Positions 27,098 to 35,560 of a stretch of 47,241 nucleotides of DNA are shown here, one piece after another (position 1 is the first letter of the stretch; every line of letters begins with the position of its first letter). Made by a program: the position numbers and the translations under genes. The stretch comes from an uncultured Anaerobiospirillum sp. (GTDB lineage Bacteria > Pseudomonadota > Gammaproteobacteria > Enterobacterales > Succinivibrionaceae): assembly GCA_944389615.1 (NCBI GenBank), contig CALXNA010000025.1, positions 1 through 47,241 of the forward strand, in the 5' to 3' direction. A model generated the notes under the pieces. That model searched no databases. It was not told where the DNA came from and saw only the letters and a program-made list of their open reading frames with translations.

Positions 27098-28438
27098 ATG
27101 CGTTTTCTCTCCCTGATTTGGCCTTATCTGCGGCGCCCTATTCCGCTCTGGGCGCTGCTGTTAAGCATGGCCCTGCCTGCTGGGGCCGAGGAAAGTGAGC
27201 GCGCCCCGTACGGCATCTTAGGCGCAAGCCCGCTGCCAGAGGTAGCACCGGCGCAGCAGGCAGCGCCTGTTCTGACGGCTCCTAACGCAAGCCCAGCTCA
27301 GGCAGAGGAGAGTGCCCAAGTCAGCTCAGGGCTGACCTGCATTGAATCCTTTTATGAGACGCGCTCCAAGGTCTTGGGCAACAACCTCCAGTCGATTCTG
27401 ATGCTCTCCAATCCCAACGGCGTGGCTCCGTACATCACCTTGCAGACCAAGAGCGACGATGACCGCCGCTACATCTTGTGGCAAACCTTGAACGGTGAGA
27501 TTAGGGGCTATGCCCTGCGCGATGGCAAGGGCTTTGACTACACTAATAGCGCCAGCACGCCGCTACCCTTGTCGTGGCACCCGACCTTGATCTGGGATAA
27601 TCTCTTTAACTCCAATCAAGATCCGCGCAACTATTCGTGCGTGCTTACCGGGCGGACGCGCGTGATGGGCAAGCGCGTGAGCTTGCTGCGCTTGATTCCG
27701 CAAGAAGGCTTGCGTTACTCCTACATGATCGCCAAGGAAGATGAGTCGAACTTTCCGGTGGAGCTGACCATCATTGACCACGAAGGCAAGGTCGCCTCAC
27801 GCCTGACGGTGATGGATAGTCGCATCATCACAGGCGTGACCTTTCCGGTCTCCGATGCTATTTTCGATCGTCTCGAGCAAACGCAGCTGCCCAGCGCGCT
27901 GAGCCAGAATTCGAGCATGACCGGCACTATTCATGAGGGCACCCCGGTGCCGCAAGAAGAGCCGCAGGGCTCATGGCAAGCGCAAAACTTTACCGACCGC
28001 GTTGCGCAGCAAGGCCCCGCGGCCGGACGGCGCCCTAGTGGCGACTCTATTGAGTTGATGCTACCAGAGCCAACTGAAAGCGCGGGCGCCACGGTCGATG
28101 GCGGGGGCCTGCGCGATGGCGTGCAGACGCATCACAACCTCAACAATGCACGCCCCCTACAACGCTGGCCTGAACTTAACATCCCAACTGTCTATAATAT
28201 TGTGGGCGAAGGGCGCTTCGATGAGGGCGGCCCGGAGTGCATCTATCAAGAGTACTCAGACGGCTTGACCTCCTTTCGGGTCTATCGCAATCGTCTGACC
28301 ACGATTTACTATCCGGTGTTGACCAATGGCACCATCTCGATCGTGCGCAAGCAGAACAGTCGCTACGAGTACTCGGTAGTCGGTGAAGTTCCGGTCAATC
28401 TGGCCGAGTTTGTGTTAGCCCGGATCGGGGCGCAGTAG
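27098..28438 (+). CDS. rseB: Sigma-E regulatory protein RseB with long linker
   Basis: RseB is the periplasmic sensor that shields RseA from DegS and is released by LPS intermediates. The 446-residue product begins with a signal peptide (about 1-30). The N-terminal lipid-binding domain is recognised by CVLTGRTRVMGKRVSLLRLI and GLRYSYMIAKEDESNFPVEL; the C-terminal domain by YSDGLTSFRVYRNR and VGEVPVNLAEFVL. E. coli RseB has 318 residues; the surplus is a Pro/Gly/Gln-rich linker at about 255-375 plus an Ala/Pro segment after the signal peptide. Confidence 0.87.
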   Translation: MRFLSLIWPYLRRPIPLWALLLSMALPAGAEESERAPYGILGASPLPEVAPAQQAAPVLTAPNASPAQAEESAQVSSGLTCIESFYETRSKVLGNNLQSILMLSNPNGVAPYITLQTKSDDDRRYILWQTLNGEIRGYALRDGKGFDYTNSASTPLPLSWHPTLIWDNLFNSNQDPRNYSCVLTGRTRVMGKRVSLLRLIPQEGLRYSYMIAKEDESNFPVELTIIDHEGKVASRLTVMDSRIITGVTFPVSDAIFDRLEQTQLPSALSQNSSMTGTIHEGTPVPQEEPQGSWQAQNFTDRVAQQGPAAGRRPSGDSIELMLPEPTESAGATVDGGGLRDGVQTHHNLNNARPLQRWPELNIPTVYNIVGEGRFDEGGPECIYQEYSDGLTSFRVYRNRLTTIYYPVLTNGTISIVRKQNSRYEYSVVGEVPVNLAEFVLARIGAQ

Positions 28439-28461
28439 CTGGTGGTGGGTTCCCAGTAGGT

Positions 28462-29208
28462 ATGAAGCTAAAGTTTTTTGTCGTCAATCTCAAACGCTCA
28501 ACCCAACGCCGTCAGGTCATGTGTGAGCAGCTTGATCACTTCGGAGTGGATTACGAGATCTTTGCGGCGAGTGATGGCCGTGCTCTCACTGAGCAAGAGC
28601 AGGCGCAGGTTGGTACGGCCGATCAAGTGATCTTGACCATGGCCGGGGGGCGCCAATGCATGGTTGAGAACAAGCTCAGCCCGGCGGAGATTGGCTGTGC
28701 TCTGTCGCACCTGCGCCTGTATCAGCACATTTTGGATCTGGGCCTTGAGCGCGCGGTGATCATTGAGGATGACGAAGTGCTCAATGAGGACTCCTTCTTG
28801 GCCCTTGAACACCTTGATGTCATCACCGAGCCTTGGGATCTGGTGCACTTCTCGGCAGTATCGGGTATTAAAAATTTGCCTTGCGCCCGCAAGTACTATT
28901 TTGATAAAAAGCGCGGCATGTACTTTGCCCGCATCGGCATGCGCCATCCCACCTTGGATGCGATCTTCAATCGGCGCCGCATTTGCTTTGGCACGGTCTT
29001 CTATGTGGTGACGCCGCATGCCTGCAAGGTCTTGTTGGAGAAGGGGCTGCCGGTGCGCCTTCCCTCTGATTACCTCTTGGGTATGATCGGCTATCATAAC
29101 TTGCGTACTTTAGTTGCTCATCCAATGGGACATTACTGGAAGGCCAATGTTGAGGGTGACATCTCGACCATCGGCGCACGCCCTGAGCACCACATCGTGC
29201 GCTTATAG
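28462..29208 (+). CDS. Family 25 LPS-type glycosyltransferase in the sigmaE operon
   Basis: The 248-residue product has the family 25 (LgtF/LpsA-like) pattern: start KLKFFVVNLKRSTQRR, then SPAEIGCALSHLRLYQHIL, the acidic VIIEDDEVLNED (about 104-115) and PSDYLLGMIGYHN near the C-terminus. Such enzymes add sugars, often galactose, to LPS or lipooligosaccharide. It begins 23 nt after rseB, in the place of rseC, and is followed by a terminator, so it appears to be the last gene of the rpoE operon. A paralogue lies at 45736-46524. Confidence 0.83.
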   Translation: MKLKFFVVNLKRSTQRRQVMCEQLDHFGVDYEIFAASDGRALTEQEQAQVGTADQVILTMAGGRQCMVENKLSPAEIGCALSHLRLYQHILDLGLERAVIIEDDEVLNEDSFLALEHLDVITEPWDLVHFSAVSGIKNLPCARKYYFDKKRGMYFARIGMRHPTLDAIFNRRRICFGTVFYVVTPHACKVLLEKGLPVRLPSDYLLGMIGYHNLRTLVAHPMGHYWKANVEGDISTIGARPEHHIVRL

Positions 29209-29219
29209 CAGAGTTTGAT

Positions 29220-29242
29220 AGGACGCCGCGGGCGTCCTTTTT
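29220..29242 (+). terminator. Terminator closing the sigmaE operon
   Basis: AGGACGCC-GCG-GGCGTCCT (29220-29238) runs into TTTTT (29238-29242), a typical intrinsic terminator 12 nt after the glycosyltransferase stop and upstream of lepA. Confidence 0.9.
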
Positions 29243-29284
29243 GGGTTTTGAGGTCAGTAGGGCCTCGCTTAGGTTTAGGACGGT

Positions 29285-31096
29285 ATGGCAGACACTTTTG
29301 ACCAAAGTTTAGTACGTAACTTCTCGATTATTGCCCATATCGATCATGGCAAGTCGACCCTCTCGGATCGCTTCATCCAAGAGTGTGGCGGCCTGTCCGA
29401 TCGAGAGATGCAGGCCCAAGTGCTCGACTCGATGGACATCGAGCGCGAGCGTGGCATTACCATCAAGGCGCAGGCGGTGACCTTAAAGTACAAGGCTCAA
29501 AATGGTAAAACCTACGAGCTCAACTTCATTGACACCCCAGGTCACGTCGACTTCTCCTATGAGGTTTCGCGTTCCTTGTTTGCCTGCGAAGGCGCCTTGT
29601 TGGTGGTAGACGCAGGCCAAGGCGTAGAAGCCCAGACTTTGGCGAACTGCTATCAGGCCATTGAGCTTGATTTGGAAGTGATCCCGGTCTTAAACAAGAT
29701 CGATTTGCCTGCGGCTGATCCTGAGAAGGTCATCTTTGAGATCGAAGATATTGTGGGCCTCGAGGCGCACGATGCCTGCCGCTGCAGCGCCAAGACCGGC
29801 GTGGGCGTGGTCGATGTGCTCGAGCGTCTTGTCCACTCGATTCCAGCTCCCAGCGGTGACCCTGAGGCGCCGCTGCAGGCCTTGATCATCGACTCGTACT
29901 TCGATGATTACTTGGGCGTCGTATCCTTGGTACGCGTTAAGAACGGCACGCTGCGCAAGGGCGATAAGATCAAGGTCATGAGCACGGGCCAAACGTGGGA
30001 AGTGGAGCGCCTTGGTATCTCCACCCCTAAGCGCGTCGATGTGCCTGTGCTCAATTGCGGTGAAGTCGGCTGGGTGGTCTGCGGCATCAAGACCATTCAC
30101 GGCGCGCCGGTGGGCGATACCATCACCCATGCGCGCAATGAAGCCGCGGCTCCACTGCCGGGCTTTAAGAAGGCCAAGCCGCAGGTTTATGCCGGTATGT
30201 TCCCGGTTGATACCGATGACTACAATGCCTTCCGCGATGCCTTGGACAAGCTCTCGCTCAATGACGCCTCGCTCTTCTTTGAGCCTGAGAACTCCACCGC
30301 CTTAGGCTTTGGTTTCCGCTGCGGCTTCTTGGGTATGCTCCACATGGAGATCATCCAAGAGCGCTTAGAGCGTGAGTACAACTTAAACCTCATCACCACG
30401 GCCCCGACCGTAATCTATGAGATCTTGTTGACCTCAGGGGAGATCACCCATATCGACAGCCCAGCGGCGCTGCCACCAATCAGCAACATCGCTGAGATCC
30501 GCGAGCCGATTGCTGAGTGCCGCATGTTAATGCCGTCGGACTATGTCGGTGCGGTCATGACGCTGTGCCAAGAGAAGCGTGGTGTTCAGACCTCTATGGT
30601 CTATCACGCCGACCAGGTGGCCTTAACCTATGAGCTGCCGATGAGCGAAGTCGTGCTCGACTTCTTTGACCGCTTAAAGTCGACCTCGCGCGGCTATGCT
30701 TCGCTCGACTACAGCTTCAAGCGCTTTGAGCGCGGCGATCTGGTGCGTGTCGACATCCTAATTGCCGGTGAGCGCGTCGATGCGCTGGCCATCATCGTGC
30801 ACCGTTCGATTGCCCAAAGCCGCGGTCGCGCCTTAGTCGAGAAGATGAAGGAGTTGATCCCGCGCCAGATGTTCGATATTGCCATTCAGGCGGCGATCGG
30901 CGGCCAGATTATTGCCCGCTGCACGGTCAAGGCTCTGCGCAAGGACGTACTGGCCAAGTGCTACGGCGGTGATATCACCCGTAAGCGCAAGCTCTTAGAG
31001 AAGCAGAAGGCTGGTAAGAAGCGCATGAAGCAGTTAGGCCGCGTCGAAGTGCCGCAGGAGGCCTTCCTTGCCATTCTCAAGGTGGGCAAAGACTAA
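29285..31096 (+). CDS. lepA: Elongation factor 4 (LepA)
   Basis: LepA is a ribosome-associated GTPase with roles in back-translocation or 30S biogenesis. The 603-residue product (E. coli 599) has G1 AHIDHGKST, the switch region [25 protein letters not shown] and NKIDL, and the LepA-specific C-terminal end [20 protein letters not shown] terminator upstream implies its own promoter, which I could not place in the 42-nt gap. Confidence 0.98.
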   Translation: MADTFDQSLVRNFSIIAHIDHGKSTLSDRFIQECGGLSDREMQAQVLDSMDIERERGITIKAQAVTLKYKAQNGKTYELNFIDTPGHVDFSYEVSRSLFACEGALLVVDAGQGVEAQTLANCYQAIELDLEVIPVLNKIDLPAADPEKVIFEIEDIVGLEAHDACRCSAKTGVGVVDVLERLVHSIPAPSGDPEAPLQALIIDSYFDDYLGVVSLVRVKNGTLRKGDKIKVMSTGQTWEVERLGISTPKRVDVPVLNCGEVGWVVCGIKTIHGAPVGDTITHARNEAAAPLPGFKKAKPQVYAGMFPVDTDDYNAFRDALDKLSLNDASLFFEPENSTALGFGFRCGFLGMLHMEIIQERLEREYNLNLITTAPTVIYEILLTSGEITHIDSPAALPPISNIAEIREPIAECRMLMPSDYVGAVMTLCQEKRGVQTSMVYHADQVALTYELPMSEVVLDFFDRLKSTSRGYASLDYSFKRFERGDLVRVDILIAGERVDALAIIVHRSIAQSRGRALVEKMKELIPRQMFDIAIQAAIGGQIIARCTVKALRKDVLAKCYGGDITRKRKLLEKQKAGKKRMKQLGRVEVPQEAFLAILKVGKD

Positions 31097-31139
31097 TACG
31101 GAGGCGGCGCCGCTCCCTTAGGGGCGGGCGCCAGAGTGT

Positions 31140-32096
31140 ATGAATACCTTTTCCTTAATCTTAATTGTGGCCACCGTGGTCACGGGCCTGTTTTACCTCT
31201 ATGACGTGATAAAACAGCGCCCGCAGCGCAAGGAGCGGCTTAAGCGGGCCTTAGCGCAATGCCCGACCTTGGGCAAGAAGGAGCAGCGTGAGCTGCGCGA
31301 AGGCACAGGGCTGGTGGTACAGCTGGCAGGTCTCTTCCCGATCTTGCTCATCGTGTTCTTATTTCGCGCTTTCATCTACGAGCCGTTTCGCATTCCGTCC
31401 GGCTCGATGGAGCCGACCTTAGTCGCCGGTGACTTCATTGCCGTCTCCAAGTGGTCGTATGGCATCCGCAATCCGCTGACCAACAGCATCTTGATTGAGA
31501 CGGGCAAGCCTGAGCGCGGTGACGTCGTGGTCTTCAAGTACCCTGAAGATCCGAGCATCGATTACATCAAGCGCGTGGTCGGCCTGCCGGGCGATGAGGT
31601 AATCTTCGCCAATAAGCGCGTCTATCTGCGCAAGGCCTGCAATGTCAGCGCGGTCACGCCAACTGAGGTTACCAGCGCCGAGGGCAGTACGCCGTGCGCC
31701 TCCCCTGAGGCGGTTAAGCTTGAGGAGCTCGGCACCATCACCCACGAGGGCGGCACTTATTCGGAGAGCTACTTAGTCTTCAAGGAGCTCTTAGGTGAGC
31801 AGCCCCACCGCATCCAAATCAATCCGCGCGTACCCGATCTGACGCAGTACTACTACCGTCAGCGTGGCGCCATGCGTGGTTCATGGGTCGTACCCGAGGG
31901 TCACTACTTTGTCATGGGCGATAACCGCGACAACAGTAAGGACAGTCGCTTCTGGGGCTTTGTGCCCGAAGAGAACCTAGTCGGCCGCACCGTCTGCGTC
32001 TGGCTCTCCTTGGAGTATAGCTCTGACCCAGAGCGCATCCTGCCGTCCTTTATCCCGACCGGCATCCGCTTTGAGCGCATCGGCGGCCTTGAGTAG
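31140..32096 (+). CDS. lepB: Signal peptidase I
   Basis: LepB cleaves signal peptides of exported proteins at the outer face of the inner membrane. The 318-residue product has two N-terminal membrane segments (about 4-22 and 58-78), the nucleophile Ser89 in PSGSMEPTL, the general base Lys144 in DYIKRVVGLPGDEV and the GDNRDNSKDSRFWG box near 260-275. It follows lepA by 43 nt; GGCGCC inverted copies at 31106-31111 and 31127-31132 form a hairpin just before the start and no good ribosome binding site is seen. Confidence 0.97.
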   Translation: MNTFSLILIVATVVTGLFYLYDVIKQRPQRKERLKRALAQCPTLGKKEQRELREGTGLVVQLAGLFPILLIVFLFRAFIYEPFRIPSGSMEPTLVAGDFIAVSKWSYGIRNPLTNSILIETGKPERGDVVVFKYPEDPSIDYIKRVVGLPGDEVIFANKRVYLRKACNVSAVTPTEVTSAEGSTPCASPEAVKLEELGTITHEGGTYSESYLVFKELLGEQPHRIQINPRVPDLTQYYYRQRGAMRGSWVVPEGHYFVMGDNRDNSKDSRFWGFVPEENLVGRTVCVWLSLEYSSDPERILPSFIPTGIRFERIGGLE

Positions 32097-32105
32097 AGTA
32101 ACACC

Positions 32106-33224
32106 ATGCCCCAAGTTTCAGTTGTCATACCTCTTTACAATGCCCTGCCGTACCTTGATGACTTACCGCAAGTGTGGGCACAGACCTATACTGACTTTGA
32201 GTTGATCTTGGTTGATGATTGCTCAACTGATGGTACTTGGGAGCGTTTGCAGAGCTTTCAGGCTGCATTTCCTGAGAAGGAGATCGTCTTAGCGCGCAAT
32301 GAGCGGAATTTGGGGCCGGGCGGTACCCGTAATTATGGGCTTACGCGTTGCTCGGGTCAGTACGTGATCTTCCTTGATGGGGATGATCACTACGAGCCTG
32401 ACTTTCTTGAGAAGATGGTAGAAGAGCTTGAGCGCACAGGCGCGGACTTGGTATGCTGTGGGGCGCAAATGCATGATGGCGCCGCCAAGGTCACGAACTT
32501 GTTTAGCCCTTTGGTTTGTGCGCAGGTGGCACAATTCAACACCGATGGCGGCAGCACTGCGACCAACCCATTCGTACTCAGGACGCTGCTGTTCCAGCCC
32601 TCCTTGTATCCTGTGCCTTGGAATAAGATGGTGCGCTGCGAGTTATTGCGGACGCATCACATTGAGTTTCCTCACTTCAAGCTTGGCGAAGACAAGTGCT
32701 GGGGCATGCAAGTGGTGTTGGCCGCAAACAAGATTGCTTTGGTTAACGAGGCACTCTATCACCACCTCACGCGCCCTAACTCGCTGAGCTCCGCTGCAAA
32801 TGAGTCTGCCTTGTCTGACATCATGGCCATGCTGGACTTTGAGCTGCAGGCGCTTATAAATAATGTGGGGTATAGCATTTATACTGATGTTGACTCAAAA
32901 TTAAAGTGCGCCAACCGGTCAACGCCGCTGTATGATGCGTGGTATCTCAACTATTGGGATACGATCTTCAGCTTTATGGAGCGCAGCCCGGGGCCACCGG
33001 AATGGCAACGCCACATCCTCAAGTGTTGCCTTGAGTTTTGTCAGCAGCATCATTTGGATTACAGCCTCAAGCAGCTACCTGCGAGCCAACGGATGGGGTG
33101 GTATCGTTTGCTGCCGAAAGGCGCGGCATGGGCGCAGAAGCGCACTCAGCTGAAGGCGCAGTATCGCTTAGCGCGCTTCTTGCGGCGCTTCAATCAGCTA
33201 CTGGCTGCGCACCACTTAAGCTAA
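32106..33224 (+). CDS. Family 2 glycosyltransferase
   Basis: The 372-residue product has a GT-A domain: VSVVIPLYNALPYL at the start, LVDDCSTDGTWERL (about 37-50) and FLDGDDHYEPDFLEKM (about 86-101) with the metal/donor-binding DxD-like acidic residues, then a helical C-terminal part. It probably adds a sugar to a surface glycan; specificity is unknown. It starts 9 nt after lepB and splits the usual lepB-rnc pair. The second half has more AT-rich codons than its neighbours, which suggests acquisition. Confidence 0.85.
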   Translation: MPQVSVVIPLYNALPYLDDLPQVWAQTYTDFELILVDDCSTDGTWERLQSFQAAFPEKEIVLARNERNLGPGGTRNYGLTRCSGQYVIFLDGDDHYEPDFLEKMVEELERTGADLVCCGAQMHDGAAKVTNLFSPLVCAQVAQFNTDGGSTATNPFVLRTLLFQPSLYPVPWNKMVRCELLRTHHIEFPHFKLGEDKCWGMQVVLAANKIALVNEALYHHLTRPNSLSSAANESALSDIMAMLDFELQALINNVGYSIYTDVDSKLKCANRSTPLYDAWYLNYWDTIFSFMERSPGPPEWQRHILKCCLEFCQQHHLDYSLKQLPASQRMGWYRLLPKGAAWAQKRTQLKAQYRLARFLRRFNQLLAAHHLS

Positions 33225-33326
33225 GCGGTGCATGAGGCGAAGCTGAAGGCGAGGCCGAGCAGCGCACGGGGCTAAGCCGAGCAATATTCTTGCTTGGTGA
33301 GTAATAAGGCGCAAAAACATCAGGCT

Positions 33327-33335
33327 TGCTATACT
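33327..33335 (+). promoter_or_regulatory. Extended -10 promoter upstream of rnc
   Basis: TGCTATACT is an extended -10 element; the -35 region is poor. Transcription would start near 33342 and give rnc a leader of about 255 nt. A second perfect TATAAT at 33437-33442 also lacks a good -35. Confidence 0.5.
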
Positions 33336-33460
33336 ATAAGCCAAGGTTACGTCAGTGTGCCGTGGGCCACTGGAAACCTTACCGGTACCGCCTGCGCGCA
33401 GGTGAACCGTAGTTTCTGCACATTTAGTGTGCACCCTATAATCTCTCAGTTCAGACCGAT

Positions 33461-33482
33461 AGGTCGGCGGTACCGCCGACCT
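33461..33482. repeat. Perfect 22-bp palindrome in the rnc leader
   Basis: AGGTCGGCGG at 33461-33470 is followed directly by its partner TACCGCCGACCT at 33471-33482, making a perfect palindrome. In RNA it folds into a hairpin of about nine pairs. It lies 115 nt before rnc, where E. coli has the RNase III site that limits rnc mRNA. Confidence 0.65.
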
Positions 33483-33597
33483 TGGGCCTTGCGCTCAGGG
33501 GATAGTGTGTCGGTGGCTGTACTCGGAGTTGGCGTTAGGCGGGCTCTGCTGCGCTGGGGGGTTATAGGGTGAGCACTTTTTGCACACAGGCAAAGAG

Positions 33598-34308
33598 ATG
33601 ATCAACGATTCTAGCTTTCTGCATCGCATCCAGCACTTAGAGCAAACGATCGGCTACTCCTTTCAAAACATCGCGCTCTTAGAGCAGGCGCTCACGCACC
33701 GCTCCTTTGGGCCGCATCACAATGAGCGCTTGGAGTTCTTAGGCGATTCGATCTTAGGTATGATCATCGCAAAGGAGCTCTTCGCGCAGTTCCCAGATAG
33801 CCCCGAGGGCGATTTGACCCGCATGCGCTCGGTGCTGGTACGCGAGACCACCCTCGCCGAGCTCGCGCGCGAGTTTAAGATTGGCGATTGCTTGCTCTTG
33901 GGCCCGGGCGAGCTCAAATCCGGCGGTTCGCGGCGCGACTCGCTCCTCGCTGACGCGGTGGAGTCCATAATTGGCGCGATCTTCTTAGATAGCAACGAGC
34001 ACTTTGAGATTGTGCGCCAGCTGGTGCTCACGTGGTTCCACGAGCGCCTGCTTGCGATCAACCCGAGCGTGTCGCAAAAGGATCCGAAGTCGGCGCTGCA
34101 AGAGTATCTGCAGTCGCAGCACAAGGAACTGCCGGTCTATCGCATCGAGAATATCATCGGCACGGACAATAACCAAGTCTTTGAGGTCTCGGTGGTAGTC
34201 CAAGACATCAAGCAGGTATTCCATGGCCGCGGCTCATCGCGTCGCCGCGCTGAGCAAAAGGCCGCCAGCATTGTGCTCGACTACCTGCGCACCCATCCCT
34301 TAAGTTAA
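33598..34308 (+). CDS. rnc: Ribonuclease III
   Basis: RNase III cuts double-stranded RNA in rRNA and mRNA maturation. The 236-residue product (E. coli 226) has the catalytic signature NERLEFLGDSILG near residues 41-53, the second acidic motif ADAVESIIGAIFLD near 120-133, and a C-terminal dsRNA-binding domain (DPKSALQEYLQSQ to RRRAEQKAASIVL). ATG at 33598 with AGG 7 nt upstream is preferred over an in-frame TTG six codons earlier. Confidence 0.97.
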   Translation: MINDSSFLHRIQHLEQTIGYSFQNIALLEQALTHRSFGPHHNERLEFLGDSILGMIIAKELFAQFPDSPEGDLTRMRSVLVRETTLAELAREFKIGDCLLLGPGELKSGGSRRDSLLADAVESIIGAIFLDSNEHFEIVRQLVLTWFHERLLAINPSVSQKDPKSALQEYLQSQHKELPVYRIENIIGTDNNQVFEVSVVVQDIKQVFHGRGSSRRRAEQKAASIVLDYLRTHPLS

Positions 34309-34469
34309 CCTGCCGCCACGCGGCTGCCACTTTAGGTAGTGGCGGGGCCATTTGGGCCCGTTCTTGATGGCTCAGTCTGAGACTTGCGCACTTGCGTTAG
34401 CGCTCAGCTGAGCCTTAACACTATTCACAGCTGCCCCTTCCCCCATTCGTAGTAGACGCTTAAGCGCTA

Positions 34470-34520
34470 GGACAAGGCCTGAGGGGAGCTTGCGGTAAAG
34501 CCGCTGCCTACGCCTTGTCC
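34470..34520 (+). promoter_or_regulatory. Hairpin in the rnc-era spacer
   Basis: A 9-bp stem, GGACAAGGC (34470-34478) with GCCTTGTCC (34512-34520), encloses an inner GCGG-TAAAG-CCGC (34492-34504). It ends 24 nt before the era start codon. It could be an RNA processing site or affect era translation; this is inference. Confidence 0.5.
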
Positions 34521-34543
34521 TGAGTTTACCGAGGAATTTCTGG

Positions 34544-35449
34544 TTGGAAGAGACGAAGTTTGGTTTTGTCGCGATTGTGGGGCGCCCGAATGTGGGCAAG
34601 TCGACCTTAATGAACCATTTGATTGGGCAAAAGGTCTCGATCACTTCGCGCAAGCCGCAGACCACGCGAAACCGTGTCTTAGGTATCGACACTGACGGTG
34701 CCTATCAGACCGTCTATGTCGACACTCCGGGCCTGCATAAGGTCGAGAAGCGCGCCATCAACCGCTTGATGAACCGCGCTGCCGAGTCGTCCTTAGGCGA
34801 TGTCGAGCTGATCTTATGGGTGGTCGATGCCACCTCGTGGACAGATGATGATGACATGGTCAGAGGCAAGCTCGAACAAGCCCGCGCGCCGATTGTTCTG
34901 GTTATCAATAAGGTCGACAAGATCGCCAATAAAGAGAAGCTTCTGCCGCTCATCGACCGCCTGCAGAACACCTTGCACTTTAAGGACATCATCCCAGTCT
35001 CGGCTTTAAAGGGCAGCAACTTGCAAGTCCTAAAGGACATGATTAAGGCGGTGCTGCCGGAAGGCCCACACCTTTATAGCGATGACAGCATCACCGATCG
35101 CCCAGTGCGCTTCATGGTGGCTGAAATCATACGCGAGAAGCTGATGCGCCAGATGGGCGAGGAGCTGCCATACTCGGCGACGATCGAAATCGAGCAATTT
35201 GCCACTAACGACAAGGGCGTGACTACCATTCATGCTGCGATCTTGGTCGAGCGCAGCGGCCAAAAGAAGATGGTGATCGGCGCCAAGGGGGCCCGCATCA
35301 AGCTCATTGGCTCCGAGGCGCGCAAGGACATCGAGAAGCTGCTTGAGACCAAGGTCTACCTTGAGCTCTTCGTCAAGGTCAAGGCCGGTTGGGCCGACGA
35401 TGAGCGCGCCTTAAAGAGCTTAGGTTACGCCGACTTTGAAGGCCTGTAA
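34544..35449 (+). CDS. era: GTPase Era, TTG start
   Basis: Era binds 16S rRNA and links 30S maturation to the cell cycle. The 301-residue product has G1 [13 protein letters not shown]2 [12 protein letters not shown]3 DTPGLHK and G4 NKVDK, and a KH domain with [13 protein letters not shown] near 247-259. The only sensible start is TTG at 34544, preceded by GAGG at 34531-34534; the next residues ([15 protein letters not shown]) line up with the family start. It follows rnc after 235 nt, a larger gap than in E. coli, where the genes overlap. Confidence 0.96.
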   Translation: MEETKFGFVAIVGRPNVGKSTLMNHLIGQKVSITSRKPQTTRNRVLGIDTDGAYQTVYVDTPGLHKVEKRAINRLMNRAAESSLGDVELILWVVDATSWTDDDDMVRGKLEQARAPIVLVINKVDKIANKEKLLPLIDRLQNTLHFKDIIPVSALKGSNLQVLKDMIKAVLPEGPHLYSDDSITDRPVRFMVAEIIREKLMRQMGEELPYSATIEIEQFATNDKGVTTIHAAILVERSGQKKMVIGAKGARIKLIGSEARKDIEKLLETKVYLELFVKVKAGWADDERALKSLGYADFEGL

Positions 35450-35459
35450 TCAGGCCCAG

Positions 35460-35507
35460 AGTCAGGCCAACCAGCAGGCTGATAGTCAGGCCGACCAGCA
35501 GGTTGCA
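35460..35507 (+). repeat. Two 24-bp tandem repeats after era
   Basis: Two near-identical 24-bp units (35460-35483 and 35484-35507, four differences) lie just behind the era stop. In the frame starting at 35451 the stretch reads as a Gln/Ala-rich peptide (QAQSQANQQADSQADQQV) and remains open to about 35570, past the start of recO. It may be the remains of a C-terminal tail of Era. Confidence 0.6.
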
Positions 35508-35560
35508 CCAAGCCGCCGCAGGGCCAGATTACGCCGCGGGCAGATGGGGAGGGTAGAGCG

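Noticed and set aside
33437..33442. TATAAT as the main rnc promoter
   Set aside because: It is a perfect -10 but has no acceptable -35 or TG extension; the upstream TGCTATACT is a better candidate, although this is not certain.
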